Positions 35,701 to 47,101 of a stretch of 64,000 nucleotides of DNA are shown here, piece by piece; the stretch's first letter is position 1, and every line of letters starts with the position of its first letter. The translations under genes were made by a program, and so were the position numbers. The DNA comes from Neopestalotiopsis rosae. Lineage: Eukaryota; Ascomycota; Sordariomycetes; Amphisphaeriales; Sporocadaceae. The DNA lies in NCBI GenBank assembly GCA_023078685.1, contig JALGAS010000008.1, forward strand, positions 682,001 through 746,000, read 5' to 3'. Below the pieces are notes generated by a model. The model did not search any database. It saw only the letters and a program-made list of their open reading frames with translations, and was not told the DNA's origin.

Positions 35701-38267
35701 ACTTTCCAGAATGGACAGCAGAAAACTCATCAAAGAGTCTAGAACTGATCGCTTCAGGTATAAGCGTCAGTGCCAAGTCAATGTGTGCCTCAAAATTTTG
35801 CTGAATTTTTCTCATCCTGCGTGCTCAGGCTGATGCATCGGTCCGAACGTCATTCTTCCCCGCCTCTCGGATGTCGATCGGTGGTACATGGTATAAGTGG
35901 ACAAGGCCTGGGACTTGGCAGAGTATTCCATGTGAGAAGTATTTCCAACGAGGCGTCCTATCATAGGTTGACCGAAGCACAAAATACTATGGTACATTGC
36001 CAATAGTGTCTGCCGTGGAACTAGCATGCATATATGACTTGGCCAGACAAACTTGACAGCAGTATCATAATCCCTGTGTGCGGTGTTTTTTTACACCGTT
36101 TCTATGATTCATCGCCTTTCTGAGGTGTATTATTTCACCGTAGCTCCGGCTCAAGAGATATTCAGAATGCTATGACGGCAGTAGCAAAGGATCGCTGGCG
36201 GACCATTCTGGTGGGCTACCGGTAAACAGGCAGACCTGTCAATTTTAAGCTCATCTCCATCCGCGTACTACAAGTCGTGATGGCGATTATGATAAGATAA
36301 CCTTATACATAGTCTCGAAGATCTCCTGGAGATGGCTTGGATATATTGCACATCAACTATAGTCAATGTTCGTTGACTCGGTAGGTACTTACAATACCTT
36401 GATAAGTGGCGGATAAAGGACTATTTTGCCCGACAAAGCAGCGGCAAGCGGTTCGAGGCCTTCCTCTTCGGCTGAACTTCCATGAAAGCTATCCAGAACA
36501 CCACCAGCCCTGCAGTAGTGCAGCAAGTATTTTGCGGCCTTTTCCCTCGGCAGCTGCTGATTGCGGAATGTCCCTCCTCAGCCTGAGTGGCAAAATCGCT
36601 GAAAGCTGTGGGCGACGCTAATAACGAAGACGTTAAGGCAGTCGGTCGTGGGCCATAGTAGAATGCGCTAGCATACTGAATGTAGGCTGAATACCCTCTC
36701 TTCAGCTGTACAAATGACGGACCGAGGTCGCTAGGCAATATTGTATTTGTCAATGACTGAAATCCATAATGAGTTTGCTCGGTGCCTGATGAAAATTTGA
36801 ATATGTTGAAGAATATGTCGCATTTGGTTGCCACGAGACGAGCGTTTCTGTGTTGTATCCGACCAATGCACTTTTTTCGTCCGTTCGTTGCTGACCTCAC
36901 TGACTCTTTGGCTCGCTTGGTCCGTGGACCCACACCTCCATCACAGCTCTCTCCGTGCCAGCTTACCATCAAACCCGTTCGGGTGGTCTCGCAATGTGGG
37001 ATTTCCCGTTCGAGTAGCACAGAAAGATTTTTGAGTTGTTTGAGTTTGGGCGAACACAAGACCGTCGTGCTCGATCCATTGCACTAGAAGGATCTTGCGG
37101 TTTCAATCGCCCACAGATTATGCTTAGAATCTTCTCTGCACGGAGCGACTGCACGAAGTTTAGAGTTTTTGAGTTCCCGTTTGTTAGTAAGGAGTAGTAC
37201 CGACAGCTTTTCTCGTTGACACCGATTCTCAGATTCATGGCTCTAGAAAGGAGACCCGAGGGACCAACATCGGAGTTGCCATGCTCTATCTTAACACCGT
37301 AGCTGAAGAAGCTGACGGATCTTCATCGTATCTGTCAAATACGAGCGACAAGATGCGGGCTAATGAGCTTATGGGTGGCCTCTGCTTCTTTGCTCAGCCT
37401 AACCGTTTCCCAGTCATCCGGCCCAAGGACTGATGCGATTGCCGCCAAATGGAAACGAATAAGGCAATCCATCCTTTGCCTTTGGTCGGATAAACTATTG
37501 TTCAGCCTTTCAATAGCATTGACTACCTCGGTATCTGCACCTTAGAGGCACATAGCGTGGTAGGTGAAGTAGGCAAGATCAAGTCAGCATCAGTAACACG
37601 AGATTCTAGCGTGTAATTGGGTCTTTGTGGCTGAAAACCACACCGAAAAAAGTCAGAGACAGATAAGAGAATCCCAGATCACGAGGCTACAACACCAAAG
37701 ACGAATCTTACGTCACCAGATATCGCAGGTAGTCTCGCAGGCACTGCCCATCAATGGCTGGCAAAGGCTCTCTGTGACTCGTTCGTATGAGGCTCGACTA
37801 CCCAGAATAGACATCGCGCAACTCCAGATACGGACGGAGATGCCCAGAGTGACTAAGATAACATATCATCTACAATGAGCCATATGTCACGTCACATATC
37901 GAGTCAAGCGGCACAATGCTGTTACCCGGTTTTGGCTTTTTGGGAGGCTGGGATGCGTATCTAGGCACTTGGGGTTATATCGTGATATGCTGAGAGGGAA
38001 GTCGCTACTCACCCGCTCCTTCCCAAGATATTGTTCAAAAGCCACCGCCTTGAGGGCTCACCCAGCTTGAGAATAAAAACTGCTCAGCCGCCTGATTTGT
38101 TCTGTCTGCTACAATAATCTCATCTTGACATCAACTCGAAAAGGATCTTCGCTCACTCGTTCACGTGGTGATCCATCACAGCCCCAAATCTTCCACAGAT
38201 CGACTTTCCCAATAGCCATTGACCTTATCTGCCATTAAACAAGAGCACCAGCCCGGCAATCCAAACG
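32727..38267. other. 5.5 kb gene-poor region
   Basis: This is the longest stretch without a supported gene. The left end is the promoter of the secreted protein and the right end that of the GPI protein. Open frames at 33670-33993 (+) and 36421-36969 (-) lack domains; the second is unusually long and is listed as a finding. A hairpin with six-base arms and a T6 loop is at 36081-36098. I see no transposase, inverted terminal repeats or obvious repeat-induced mutation. Confidence 0.4.
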
Positions 38268-38976
38268 ATGCATTTGATCCAGACACTGTTGCCAGTTGCT
38301 GGCCTGCTCCGCATGGCCAATGCATGGGGCGAGACGGGTACTTACTGGACTACTGTCATTACGACTGCATACACTACCTATTGTCCGGTATGTGACTGGT
38401 TTCTTCTGGGAAAACAACTATGAAATCTGATACTGATATCAATGTAGTCTCCCACGACCTTTGCACTTTCTAATGTGACGTACACTGCCACTGAGGAGAC
38501 GACCTTGACTATTACCAGTAAGAAGCAACCTACAAGAAACACTACACTTGCTACCAGTAAAGGTTACTGACTGACTGATCATAGACTGTCCTTGCACTAT
38601 TTCTGTCTCGCAACCAGCTCCTGTCACCACCACCGAGTATTGTGACGAGGACCCCGACTACTACTATACCGGCACGGGCGGAAGTGGATCGAGCCACACG
38701 AGCACGGGTACTAAGGCGTACCCGACTCTGGGTAATTCCAGCACCGTTATTACCTACACACCTCCGGCCACAACCTACATCTCCGGTACCACACCCATCA
38801 CCGCCAGTCACTCGCCCACTTTCTTTGGCACTGGGTCGTACTCGAGCCGCTCTCCCACCAAGACTCCAATCGGGCCCAGCACTTCTCACCCAGTCACCGT
38901 TCCCACTGCTGCTGCCGCCAAGCTCGGACCCGCCGGTCTTGTTCTGGCCGCCGGTCTTGCTGCGATGGCTCTCTAG
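38268..38976 (+). CDS. Small GPI-anchored Thr/Ser-rich cell-surface protein
   Basis: Exons 38268-38387, 38448-38517 and 38585-38976 give 193 residues. A signal peptide (about 1-19, ending MANA) is followed by a short cysteine-containing region (AYTTYCP, TNCPCTISVS, TEYCDEDPDYYY) and then a long Thr/Ser/Pro-rich stalk, suited to O-mannosylation. The C-terminus ends in a hydrophobic tail (GPAGLVLAAGLAAMAL) preceded by small residues, as expected of a GPI attachment signal. Such proteins are linked to the plasma membrane or beta-glucan of the wall. The first part (TTVITTAYTTYCPSPTTF) resembles repeated motifs of fungal adhesin-like wall proteins. No enzymatic domain is visible. The three exons join in phase. 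Confidence 0.75.
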
Positions 38977-40482
38977 GTTAGGGTCCTTGCCGCCTAGTCT
39001 CTACGGATAGAGCAATCACAACGACAGTCACACAGCGGTGTGGTCTGTTCTGATGACTTCAAATATTTTGAGGAGGGAATGATCTTTGGACGGACATATC
39101 TTACAACCACTTCTGCACAATCATTTGGACCCCTAGCGAATGGGGCTATTTTACGACACTCTTTGGACTGGACGAGGCTCATGACGAAAATGAAAGAAAT
39201 GGACTTATATGGTTGCAAATCGGAAAGTATAATACTATCAGACTAATCAATCCCGGCTTTAGTCGGTACACACACTCCTTCTCAAAAGCATAAATAGAAT
39301 TTGAGGCGACTAGATAATACATTAATACCTACTCGATATCCGACATCCGACAGGAAAGAATTGTGATCCCTGATTCGACGTCTTGACAGCCATCTACTAT
39401 AGGATCACTCCCTGTTGCCCCTCGGGTAAGTATAAATATACAGTGTAGTACTGGGCTTGCCAGGGATGTCATGAACTCACAGTATGACAATGTTATTCAT
39501 AGAGAAGCCTCTTCGAGAATTTGACATCGCTAAACACCTCCTAAAAATAAGCTTCACGTTGCCCTCGAACCATTGGCACAATGTCACGCCAATGGACCCT
39601 TGTCCTGGCATCTCGTATTTTGTTGTCATTCATGCGGCGGGGCCGTGACCGGGATGTTACCTATAACGAGAATTTCCCCCCTCGGTAACCTGATTACGAG
39701 CCGCAATTGTCGATCTCAATAGTATGTAGAAACAAGGCTCTCTATTTGTGGCCATTGATGTCATATTATGATTGAATTTTATGAGTAAACAATACTACAC
39801 TATTGTTTGTTGGTGTTCATTAACAAGTACCAAAAATTGCATGTTGCGGATCAGCGCTAGCTGGGTGAGGGTTGTGTCCTTGTTTTGTTACAGGCGACGT
39901 TGCACTGTTACCTCACTAACCTGGAACTGGACCATGTGTGGGCACTCGGTCTTTTTGAGCTTTCCTACTGTTGGATTGAAATCAGAGTTCAGTACGCGGG
40001 TGCCCAGGTGGGCTTCGACACCCCTTTCCTTGTCGTTGGTTGTATCCAGAAGATTTGAGTAGACGGGCGACAACCACTGCAATGGCTGTTGGTGTCTGTG
40101 GTGATTTCGCGCGATCGGCAATGTCAGAGTGCTTGCCTTGATGCATACCTTGGTTTTCACATCGGCACCAGGGCACGCTGAACAGCAGTGGCTACTCAAG
40201 ACTGCCTGTCACGAGACGGATATGGCACGCTTGTCGTCAGAAAACTAGAAATACTCTGTCTGCTTCTTCATTGGTAAGTTTCCCAAATGTGGCGTTGATG
40301 TTGAGATACCAAGACGCCACGCGCCGATGCCATGCTTTTGCCTCTCTATACGAAACGCCATGCTGTAAACCCTCGTGTTGCACAATGCGCAGCCAACTCG
40401 TGACACTCCATAACCTATACTTGTATCCCAAAAGACTTCATTATCTCGTCCAGTCATATTGACCGACTATTCGGAGTGGCAT
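38977..40482. other. Convergent intergenic region (GPI protein / APC8)
   Basis: About 1.5 kb, in part AT-rich around 39240-39420. No gene was recognised; frames around 39772-40062 and 39888-40199 overlap on opposite strands and look spurious. Confidence 0.45.
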
Positions 40483-42669
40483 CTATTCGTTCGGATCGAG
40501 CAGCAACCCTCGCGTATTGCTGCCAGCCTCCAACGTCGACCGCACATCTCTAAGCAGTGCTTTGGCTTCTTCCACTTCCACTCCGTCTTGACACAGCTCG
40601 TTGAGCAACCTGTTGGCCGTGTCGTAATCCTTGTTGGTCATTGCATATTTCGCAAGCCACATGCGAGCTTTGCTGGTGGATGGAGTGACGCCTGTTCCCT
40701 CTCTGCTGGCTCCACTGGCTGATGGCCCGGCATGATCTCCGCCATCGTCGGAGCCATTGTCATTATGTATCGCGATATTCTCGCCGACATTACTGTTGGC
40801 TGTCCCCTCCTCCTGTGCCATGCATAGCTCCATGTACACCTTTGTTTCATCAATGTCCCCCAGCTTTTCGTACATCTTTGCGATCATTTCCAGTATGTCT
40901 GGGTCCATGTGAGCACCGCGCAGTCCGCCTGCTAGACTGCCCGCGCTTCCAAAGCTGCTTCCAGTGTCATAATAGCTCTCGGCCAGAAGAGCGCGTTTTA
41001 ATGCTTTGATACCGTCCAATGGTCTCCCCATCTTTTCCAGGCAGGAACCGACGGCATGCCACATCTTCCCATCCCATGGTCTTAGACCTGCAGCCTTTTT
41101 ATAATACCATAGAGCGTAGGCGTGCATTTCCAGCACCTCATATGTCTGTCCAAGACCGTACCAGGCTCTGTAATCGCGACGGTTAACGTCAACCGCACGG
41201 CGGTAGGACTCGATAGCCGCATGAGTGTTTTTCAGCTCCACATACTCGTGACCCATGAGAGTCCAGGCAGAGAGGCAAGACCGGTCGAGTGTCAAGGCGC
41301 GCCGGAAGTATTGCACAGCTTTTTCGTGCAATGAAATGAGGGAGTAGTAGTTTCCTATCACCACGCATGATTCTGGTCGAAATTTGTCGATACTCGAGCA
41401 GACATGCGCCAGGAATGCGAGCTTTGGTCTTGAGTTGATCACATATAATATATTGGAGTAATGGTCCAAGGAATCCAGCCGATGAGGATGCAAAGACAAT
41501 AACTGGCTGAAAGCTTGCTCTGCCGCCACAAAGTCTTTGGCATGGTATGAGAGAAGTGCGTCGCATGTCATCAAAAATGAAGACGCCGGGAAAATCGTCA
41601 GTAACTGATTCAACGAGCTCGCAAGGTTGCCATCATGTTGATATAATTCCAGACTGGCATGTATGTGAAACATGAAGGAAACAATATTTTGTGGCAATCG
41701 TTGCATCAAACGATTCAACTGGGCTAATATTAGTTATTTGATCATAAAATCCGGGTCTTGGAAGCTTACATCTTCAACACGCGAGATCAGAGAGGTTATT
41801 TCCAGCCAACACCCCCAGTTCATGGGGAATAGATGGACACTCCGAACTAACCAGTAGATAGCCAGGTCTTCGTTCTTTTGCTTTGCAAGTACAATTCCAT
41901 ATCTAGCGATTCGTTAGTCAACTGGGGGAAATGACTGGAAATCCAGGTCGTCTTACAAATACTCTAGCCATCCCTGGCCGTCTACATCCTCGCCATGTTC
42001 ATCTCTTCTTTGCTCGAACCATGCTTCGAGGTAACGGCTTATGGTGAGCAATTGCTTGTTGACGCACAACCCAAGATCCTGTGGGCCCATAACCATTTCG
42101 GACTCTTCATCCTTGTGCTTCTCGCCAGAGAGGTACTTGGCATACAGGGCCAGGAATAAACTTCTTTGACTGATATCGGGAAGTCTGGGCGAGCTGGAAG
42201 AGCTATGGCTGGCAGGTGTTGCCTTTGCTTTGCCTTTACCCTTGGGATTTTGGTTGGGTTCTGTTGCACTGACAATGCCCGACAGCACAGACTCGGGGAG
42301 GAAAACGGCAGCACATCGGTCGAATTCGCGACATTCGAAGAAGGATTTGGCCATAAGATATTTGTTGAACTCTTTGGCTTCGAGAAGTGCCTCCTGCGGC
42401 TCGGAATTCTGAGCAATAATGGTGGGAGGAAACATGCTGGAATCTGAGAGCAGCGAGCTGTCGGGGTCTACTTCAGGCTCTGGGATCGCATTGAGGAGCT
42501 CGGCGGCCCTATATTTCAGTTCAGCATTGGGTTTGTCCAAAATATTCTTTATTGATGGAGGCAGTCCCTACCACTTGGCTGATTGGTAAAGACATCTTTC
42601 AGAGCACTTGATGACGGCCTCTTGGAGCGCGCCCCGAAGCTGTGATGTCTCTCTATTGTTCAGTGCCAT
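40483..42669 (-). CDS. CDC23: Anaphase-promoting complex subunit 8 (Cdc23)
   Basis: Exons (minus strand) 42572-42669, 41957-42508, 41770-41902 and 40483-41718 give 672 residues. The N-terminal region is the Apc8 helical domain (RGALQEAVIKCSERCLYQSAKW) followed by a low-complexity insert with Lys/Ser. Multiple tetratricopeptide repeats follow, including YFRRALTLDRSCLSAWTLMG, ESYRRAVDVNRRDYRAWYGLG and YYKKAAGLRPWDGKMWHAVG, which are highly typical of Cdc23/APC8. The C-terminus carries an acidic, Gly/Ser-rich linker. The protein is part of the TPR arm of the APC/C, a ubiquitin ligase that drives mitotic exit. It is divergent from the FPPS gene and shares an 837-base promoter region with it. Confidence 0.95.
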
Positions 42670-43506
42670 GTCGAAGGAAGGGATCTATCAGAACAAGATC
42701 TTGACCGCTGCTCCAAGCAATCATTCAGGCCAGCTCGCGTAGGTGCAAGTCGTACGCGACTTTTGGAACAAGGCTGATGGTGGCGCATACGCCATACAAT
42801 TGACGGTGTAGATTTGGGACCAATCGGCAGTCTGAGTCGATGGCATATGAGACTCGGACCGGTCGGCAGTGCAGACGATACGGCTCGGAAATGTCGCACT
42901 CAACGGATCGGACAAGTGCGCAATACTGATTGTCGTCGACGGTGGGACATGATTAACTTGCAGATATCCAGACAAAGCTGTCATCGCAGGCGCGACAGAT
43001 AGCTTAGCTCAGAACCCCGCCAAAATTGTAAACTCAGCAAGTAAACAGACAGGCCCAGGCAACTTGACAAGGGGACCCCTTAGGAAAACGCGCTAGCCGG
43101 AGATGTCCCGCTTTACCGCCCAGTAAACGCGCCTGAAAATGGCAAAGTGATCCCCCAAAACCCCGCCAAAATGCGCTTGGGAAGCGTGGAAGCGTGGACC
43201 CCTGGCTGGTTAGATCGGACCGGTGCGTGCTGGCGGCTGCAGTGAGCAAACAATTCCCGTTGATTGCTTTTGTACCTCATCCAATCTCAGGAGAAGTTCC
43301 ATTCACTCACTCACTCTTGCCGCCTTCCCTCGAGTTATTCACTTGTGTAGCAGAGAGATACAGTCAGCACAGACAGCATAACAAGAGGCCAATTGCACCT
43401 TCTATAAAAGTAGCCGTGCTCCTCTTCTGCTATATATCCATCTCACACACCGACAAACTCTAATTTTTTGCTATCATCTACCCACCAATTAGCAATTATC
43501 ATCACC
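42670..43506. promoter_or_regulatory. Shared divergent promoter region of APC8 and FPPS
   Basis: The sequence AACCCCGCCAAAAT occurs exactly twice, at 43013-43026 and 43159-43172. A tandem GAAGCGTG pair lies at 43181-43196. On the FPPS side there is a CCAAT motif at 43389-43393 and a TATAAAAG box at 43403-43410, about 100 bases before the FPPS start. Confidence 0.55.
43403..43410 (+). promoter_or_regulatory. TATA box of the FPPS gene
   Basis: TATAAAAG matches the consensus and lies 97 bases upstream of the ATG at 43507, with CCAAT 14 bases further up. The leader after it is pyrimidine-rich and ends ATCACC before the ATG, a usual fungal start context. Confidence 0.6.
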
Positions 43507-44688
43507 ATGTCTGCTACCGAGGAAAAGTCGCCAAAGCAGTTGGCTTACGAGAAGTTTGAGAATGTCTTCAAGAACACTCTCGTTGAGCAGATTCTTGGTC
43601 ACGCCAAGAAGTACAAGCTGCCCACCGAGTACTTGGAATACTTTGAGAAGGTTCGTACTATAGTGATGTTCATGTTTCATCAACCCTTCATGGGTTCATA
43701 CCACTTACCGACGGCCACGTGATGGACACTACTCGAATTGCTTTTCTAATATGATTTATAGTCTCTGAAAGCAAACACCATGGGCGGAAAATGCAACCGT
43801 GGTATGTCCGTGCCCGACTCGGCTGAGCAGCTGCTTGGCCGGGAACTTACTGGCGAGGAGTACGAGTCGACCGCCATTCTCGGCTGGTTGATTGAGCTTC
43901 TCCAGGCCTTTTTCCTCGTCTCGGACGACATCATGGACAGCAGCATCACCCGCAGAGGCGAGCCCTGCTGGTACCGCCAGGAGGACGTCGGCATGGTGGC
44001 CATCAACGACGCCTTCATGCTCGAGTCTGCCATCTACATGCTGTTGAAGCAGTACTTCAAGGCCCACCCCGCCTACATTGACATGGTTGAGCTCTTCCAC
44101 GAGACCGCCTGGCAGACAGAGATTGGTCAGCTGTGCGACCTGCTCACCGCTCCCGAGGGACGCCCCAACCTCCACAACTACAGCCTGGAGAAGTATACGC
44201 ACATTGTGGTCTACAAGACGGCCTACTACAGCTTCTACCTGCCCGTAGCCCTGGCCCTGCACTACCTTGACATTGCCACGCCCAAGAACCTGAAGCAGGC
44301 CGAGGACATTCTCATTGCCATGGGAGAGTACTTCCAGGTCCAGGACGACTTCCTCGACTGCTTCTACGGCACCAAGGACGTCATTGGCAAGGACGGCACC
44401 GACATCCAGGACAACAAGTGCTCGTGGCTCGTCAACCAGGCCCTCAAGATCGTCACCCCCGAGCAGCGCAAGGTCCTCGAGGACCACTACGGCAAGAAGG
44501 ACGACGCCGACGTTGCCAAGGTCAAGGCCCTCTACGACGAGCTGGACCTCAAGAACAAGTACTACGCATACGAGGAAAAGGTCGTTGGCGAGATCAAGGA
44601 GCGCATCGCCCAGATTGACGAGAACGAGGGACTTAAGAAGTCCGTCTTTGAGACTTTCCTCAACAAGATCTACAAGCGCAGCAAATAA
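43507..44688 (+). CDS. ERG20: Farnesyl pyrophosphate synthase
   Basis: Two exons, 43507-43650 and 43762-44688, encode 356 residues, the usual length. The first Asp-rich motif DDIMDSS is at about 103-107 and the second, DDFLD, at about 243-247. The substrate-binding [13 protein letters not shown] lies at 56-68. Two Phe (AFFLVSDD) sit at positions -5 and -4 before the first Asp motif, which is the pattern that limits chain length to C15. The C-terminus IYKRSK matches the conserved basic tail that closes over the isopentenyl diphosphate site. The enzyme makes geranyl and then farnesyl diphosphate, feeding sterols, prenylated proteins, dolichol and terpenoids, mostly in the cytosol. Codon use is strongly biased to C/G endings, as in highly expressed genes. 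The intron donor is GTTCGT, weaker than its neighbours. Confidence 0.97.
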
Positions 44689-44814
44689 GCGAAGAAGAGA
44701 TATACATTTATTTATTCCCTGCGATAGAAAAATTACATAGAGATAGTTGCTAATACCCTCGCCCGTTGAGAAATTGGGCAGAACAAATTTCTTGCAATAG
44801 TCCCACTGAGTTCC

Positions 44815-46640
44815 TTATATAATGTCGATCAGTTGTGCTCTCACAGCATATCGTCGTACAAGCAATCTCCACATCAAGTCATTCATCTCAAACGCGTTAG
44901 AAGAATAGCCCTTTTCCACGAGTGTCTCTGGTGGGTACTTTTCCGCCCATAGGTTCTCGGCATGGCACACCCAGTCTTCGGCTGGTTGGTGTTCGAGGCG
45001 CTTATTATACTCACGTTGGAGCATATCAAGACTAGCTGTTCCTGACGGGTGGCTTCTAGATTCTCCGGGTATGAGTAAGTCTAAGATGGACGGATCCTCA
45101 TCATTGTCAGAGAACGCCCTACACCCGAAGTAAAGTTCATCAGTGTTCATGATTTCCCAAATGGCAGAGATGGGTTTTTCGCTCACCAATCGTCGGGATC
45201 CCTAGGTTTGAAGATGCATGCCTCGATGGGCATGAGTATCATGCCGCTTATCGGTGTCGCCTTGCACAATTTCATCTCGGATGATGAGCCTTCTTCTTCT
45301 ACCGCCGACCGACGCTGCTCCAGTGTCAGGCGCAGCTGCTGGTGCACCGAGTACCAAGAACTCTTGCGCAGAAAGAGGTGTGACCAGATGTGATCATTCC
45401 ACTCAAACAGCATTCTGGTGTCAATCTTGCCGTCCTGAATGTCGGGCGCGAACCACTGATCCTCTTCGGGTCCACGGAACAGTTTTAGGCGTATCTTGTT
45501 GTCAGAAACAAGTAGATTGTGGTTGCTTTCTAAGTAGGGAAGGTCAGATGAGATATCTCGCATGGGATTGTCAGCCGTGAAGCTCCAGTCTGGTACCCAG
45601 GACGGCAAGGAAGCGAGCGATTGATATTTCGACCCGGCTCGCACCAGCACGGCCGACCACCCATAACGCTCGGCAAGCTGGATCGCGACTTGTGTGTACA
45701 ATTGCTGCGCCGATATCGTGTAGTCAGCGACGACTGTGCCGATGCGCGAACCGGGTAAAAGTCCTATCAGTCCATAGACTTTGTCTCTGGGGTCTTTGGC
45801 CAGTGCTGGTCTCCCACCATCGAGTAGAATCAACTCCATGTCCGGCATTGTAAGCAGGGAACGATCGAATCTCAGAATTGAGTATTGTTGACCTTGTCCC
45901 CATTTGATTGTTTCGGTAAAACAATCAGTTATGTCCTTCCATGGAAAGGAGTTGTTGCCACAGAGTACGATGGCTTGTCTTGCGTGAGCGATTTCCTGCA
46001 AGATCCATAGGCGACTGAAATACTTTCGTGTTCCGAGTGTGCGCCACAACGCTTGCCATTGATGTCTCGATAGGGATGGATTATGTGAGATGAAACCCTC
46101 TTTCTCCAATGCCTCGCGACTTTCACTATCATGTTCGCCAATATACATGAAAACCTTTTGCGCTTGATGATATATCTGCGGCATGAGTTTGACTTGCTGG
46201 CCACGCTCCACGTCGTTGTCTTGGTCGATGCAGATAGCATCAATCCAGACACATGTGCTGGAATTCTTTTGTCGTACCCTGCGCAAAGCGGCGTTGCAAT
46301 TTTTGGTCACTTTAAACGGTCTGCCACCAAGAATGATTTCCCCAAGCTTCTGATCGTCTCCGTTCTCGTCTGCCCAGGTATAGGAGATGGCGTTAAAGAT
46401 CGGATCGTCCTTGAGATTGTCGATGTGGACTTCACATCGCATGGGATCGTCGTACTGACCAGGTTGAAGCCATAGTAATCGAAAAGATGATTCTAATGGC
46501 AGAGGAGGCAGCGAATAGGGCTGCGCGCCCAACGACCCACAGCTGAGGCATGTAGCCCAGTGATCGTCGATGGGAGCGTAGTCAAGCCGGCGACATGTCA
46601 CATCATGCCAGTCAAGTTTAGAAGGAACGGCCAAATTCAT
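44815..46640 (-). CDS. HET-domain (heterokaryon incompatibility) protein
   Basis: Exons (minus strand) 45187-46640 and 44815-45118 give 585 residues. The HET domain is at about 65-215, with the family motifs FNAISYTWAD, CVWIDAICIDQ and QIYHQAQKVFMYIGE, and the later RLWILQEIAHARQAIVLCG. A conserved following part (DPRDKVYGLIGLL, SLPSWVPDWS) is seen in many Sordariomycete HET proteins. The C-terminal 250 residues have no recognised partner domain such as ankyrin, NACHT or WD40. HET proteins trigger cell death or growth arrest when unlike hyphae fuse, but most, including this one, have no known trigger. The start is the ATG at 46640; the frame is open a little further upstream without another ATG. 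It lies between FPPS and the transporter. Confidence 0.88.
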
Positions 46641-47101
46641 GACTGACGGTCTACCTAACACAAAATGTTGTCATGTGGTGACAGAGATTTGACGATAGTG
46701 ATCTCAGAGGAGACTCGCTTTATGCTGCTGCTTCAGAGGCAGCCTGCTGTAGGTGCGCAATCTAGCATAACGTGATAGAGTCCGACTGTTCGCGTATTCC
46801 GCCCGAGCGGCCCGAGCCTTCATCCCCATCAACACAAATTGCCGATTGGCCCCAAGTGTTCGTCCACTGGTCCGCTGGGCTGTACCAACTGTAAACCTGC
46901 ATTATCTAAATACCCTGGCCAATGACCGTCTCGTTGGCTGCACCAAACCGAATAAACATAACTTTTTCTACTTCACATTCAAATTTGAATGCCACAGTTC
47001 TAAGAAATGTGTAATATTTCATGGCCGAGCAATGCCACCAATCATCAATGGCGAAGGGGCATACTTATTTCATTTTGTCTGTGGCATGTAACGATGGGCA
47101 A
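46641..47101. other. Intergenic region between HET and transporter genes
   Basis: Holds the promoter of the HET gene and the 3' end of the transporter gene, both on the minus strand. No other feature was recognised. Confidence 0.5.

Noticed and set aside
36081..36098. Hairpin CGGTGT / ACACCG with a T6 loop
   Set aside because: Short arms with a homopolymer loop in gene-free DNA; no associated gene end, so no terminator or element can be claimed.
40483..44688. A terpene biosynthetic cluster around FPPS
   Set aside because: No terpene cyclase, P450 or cluster regulator lies nearby; the FPPS looks like the housekeeping enzyme.
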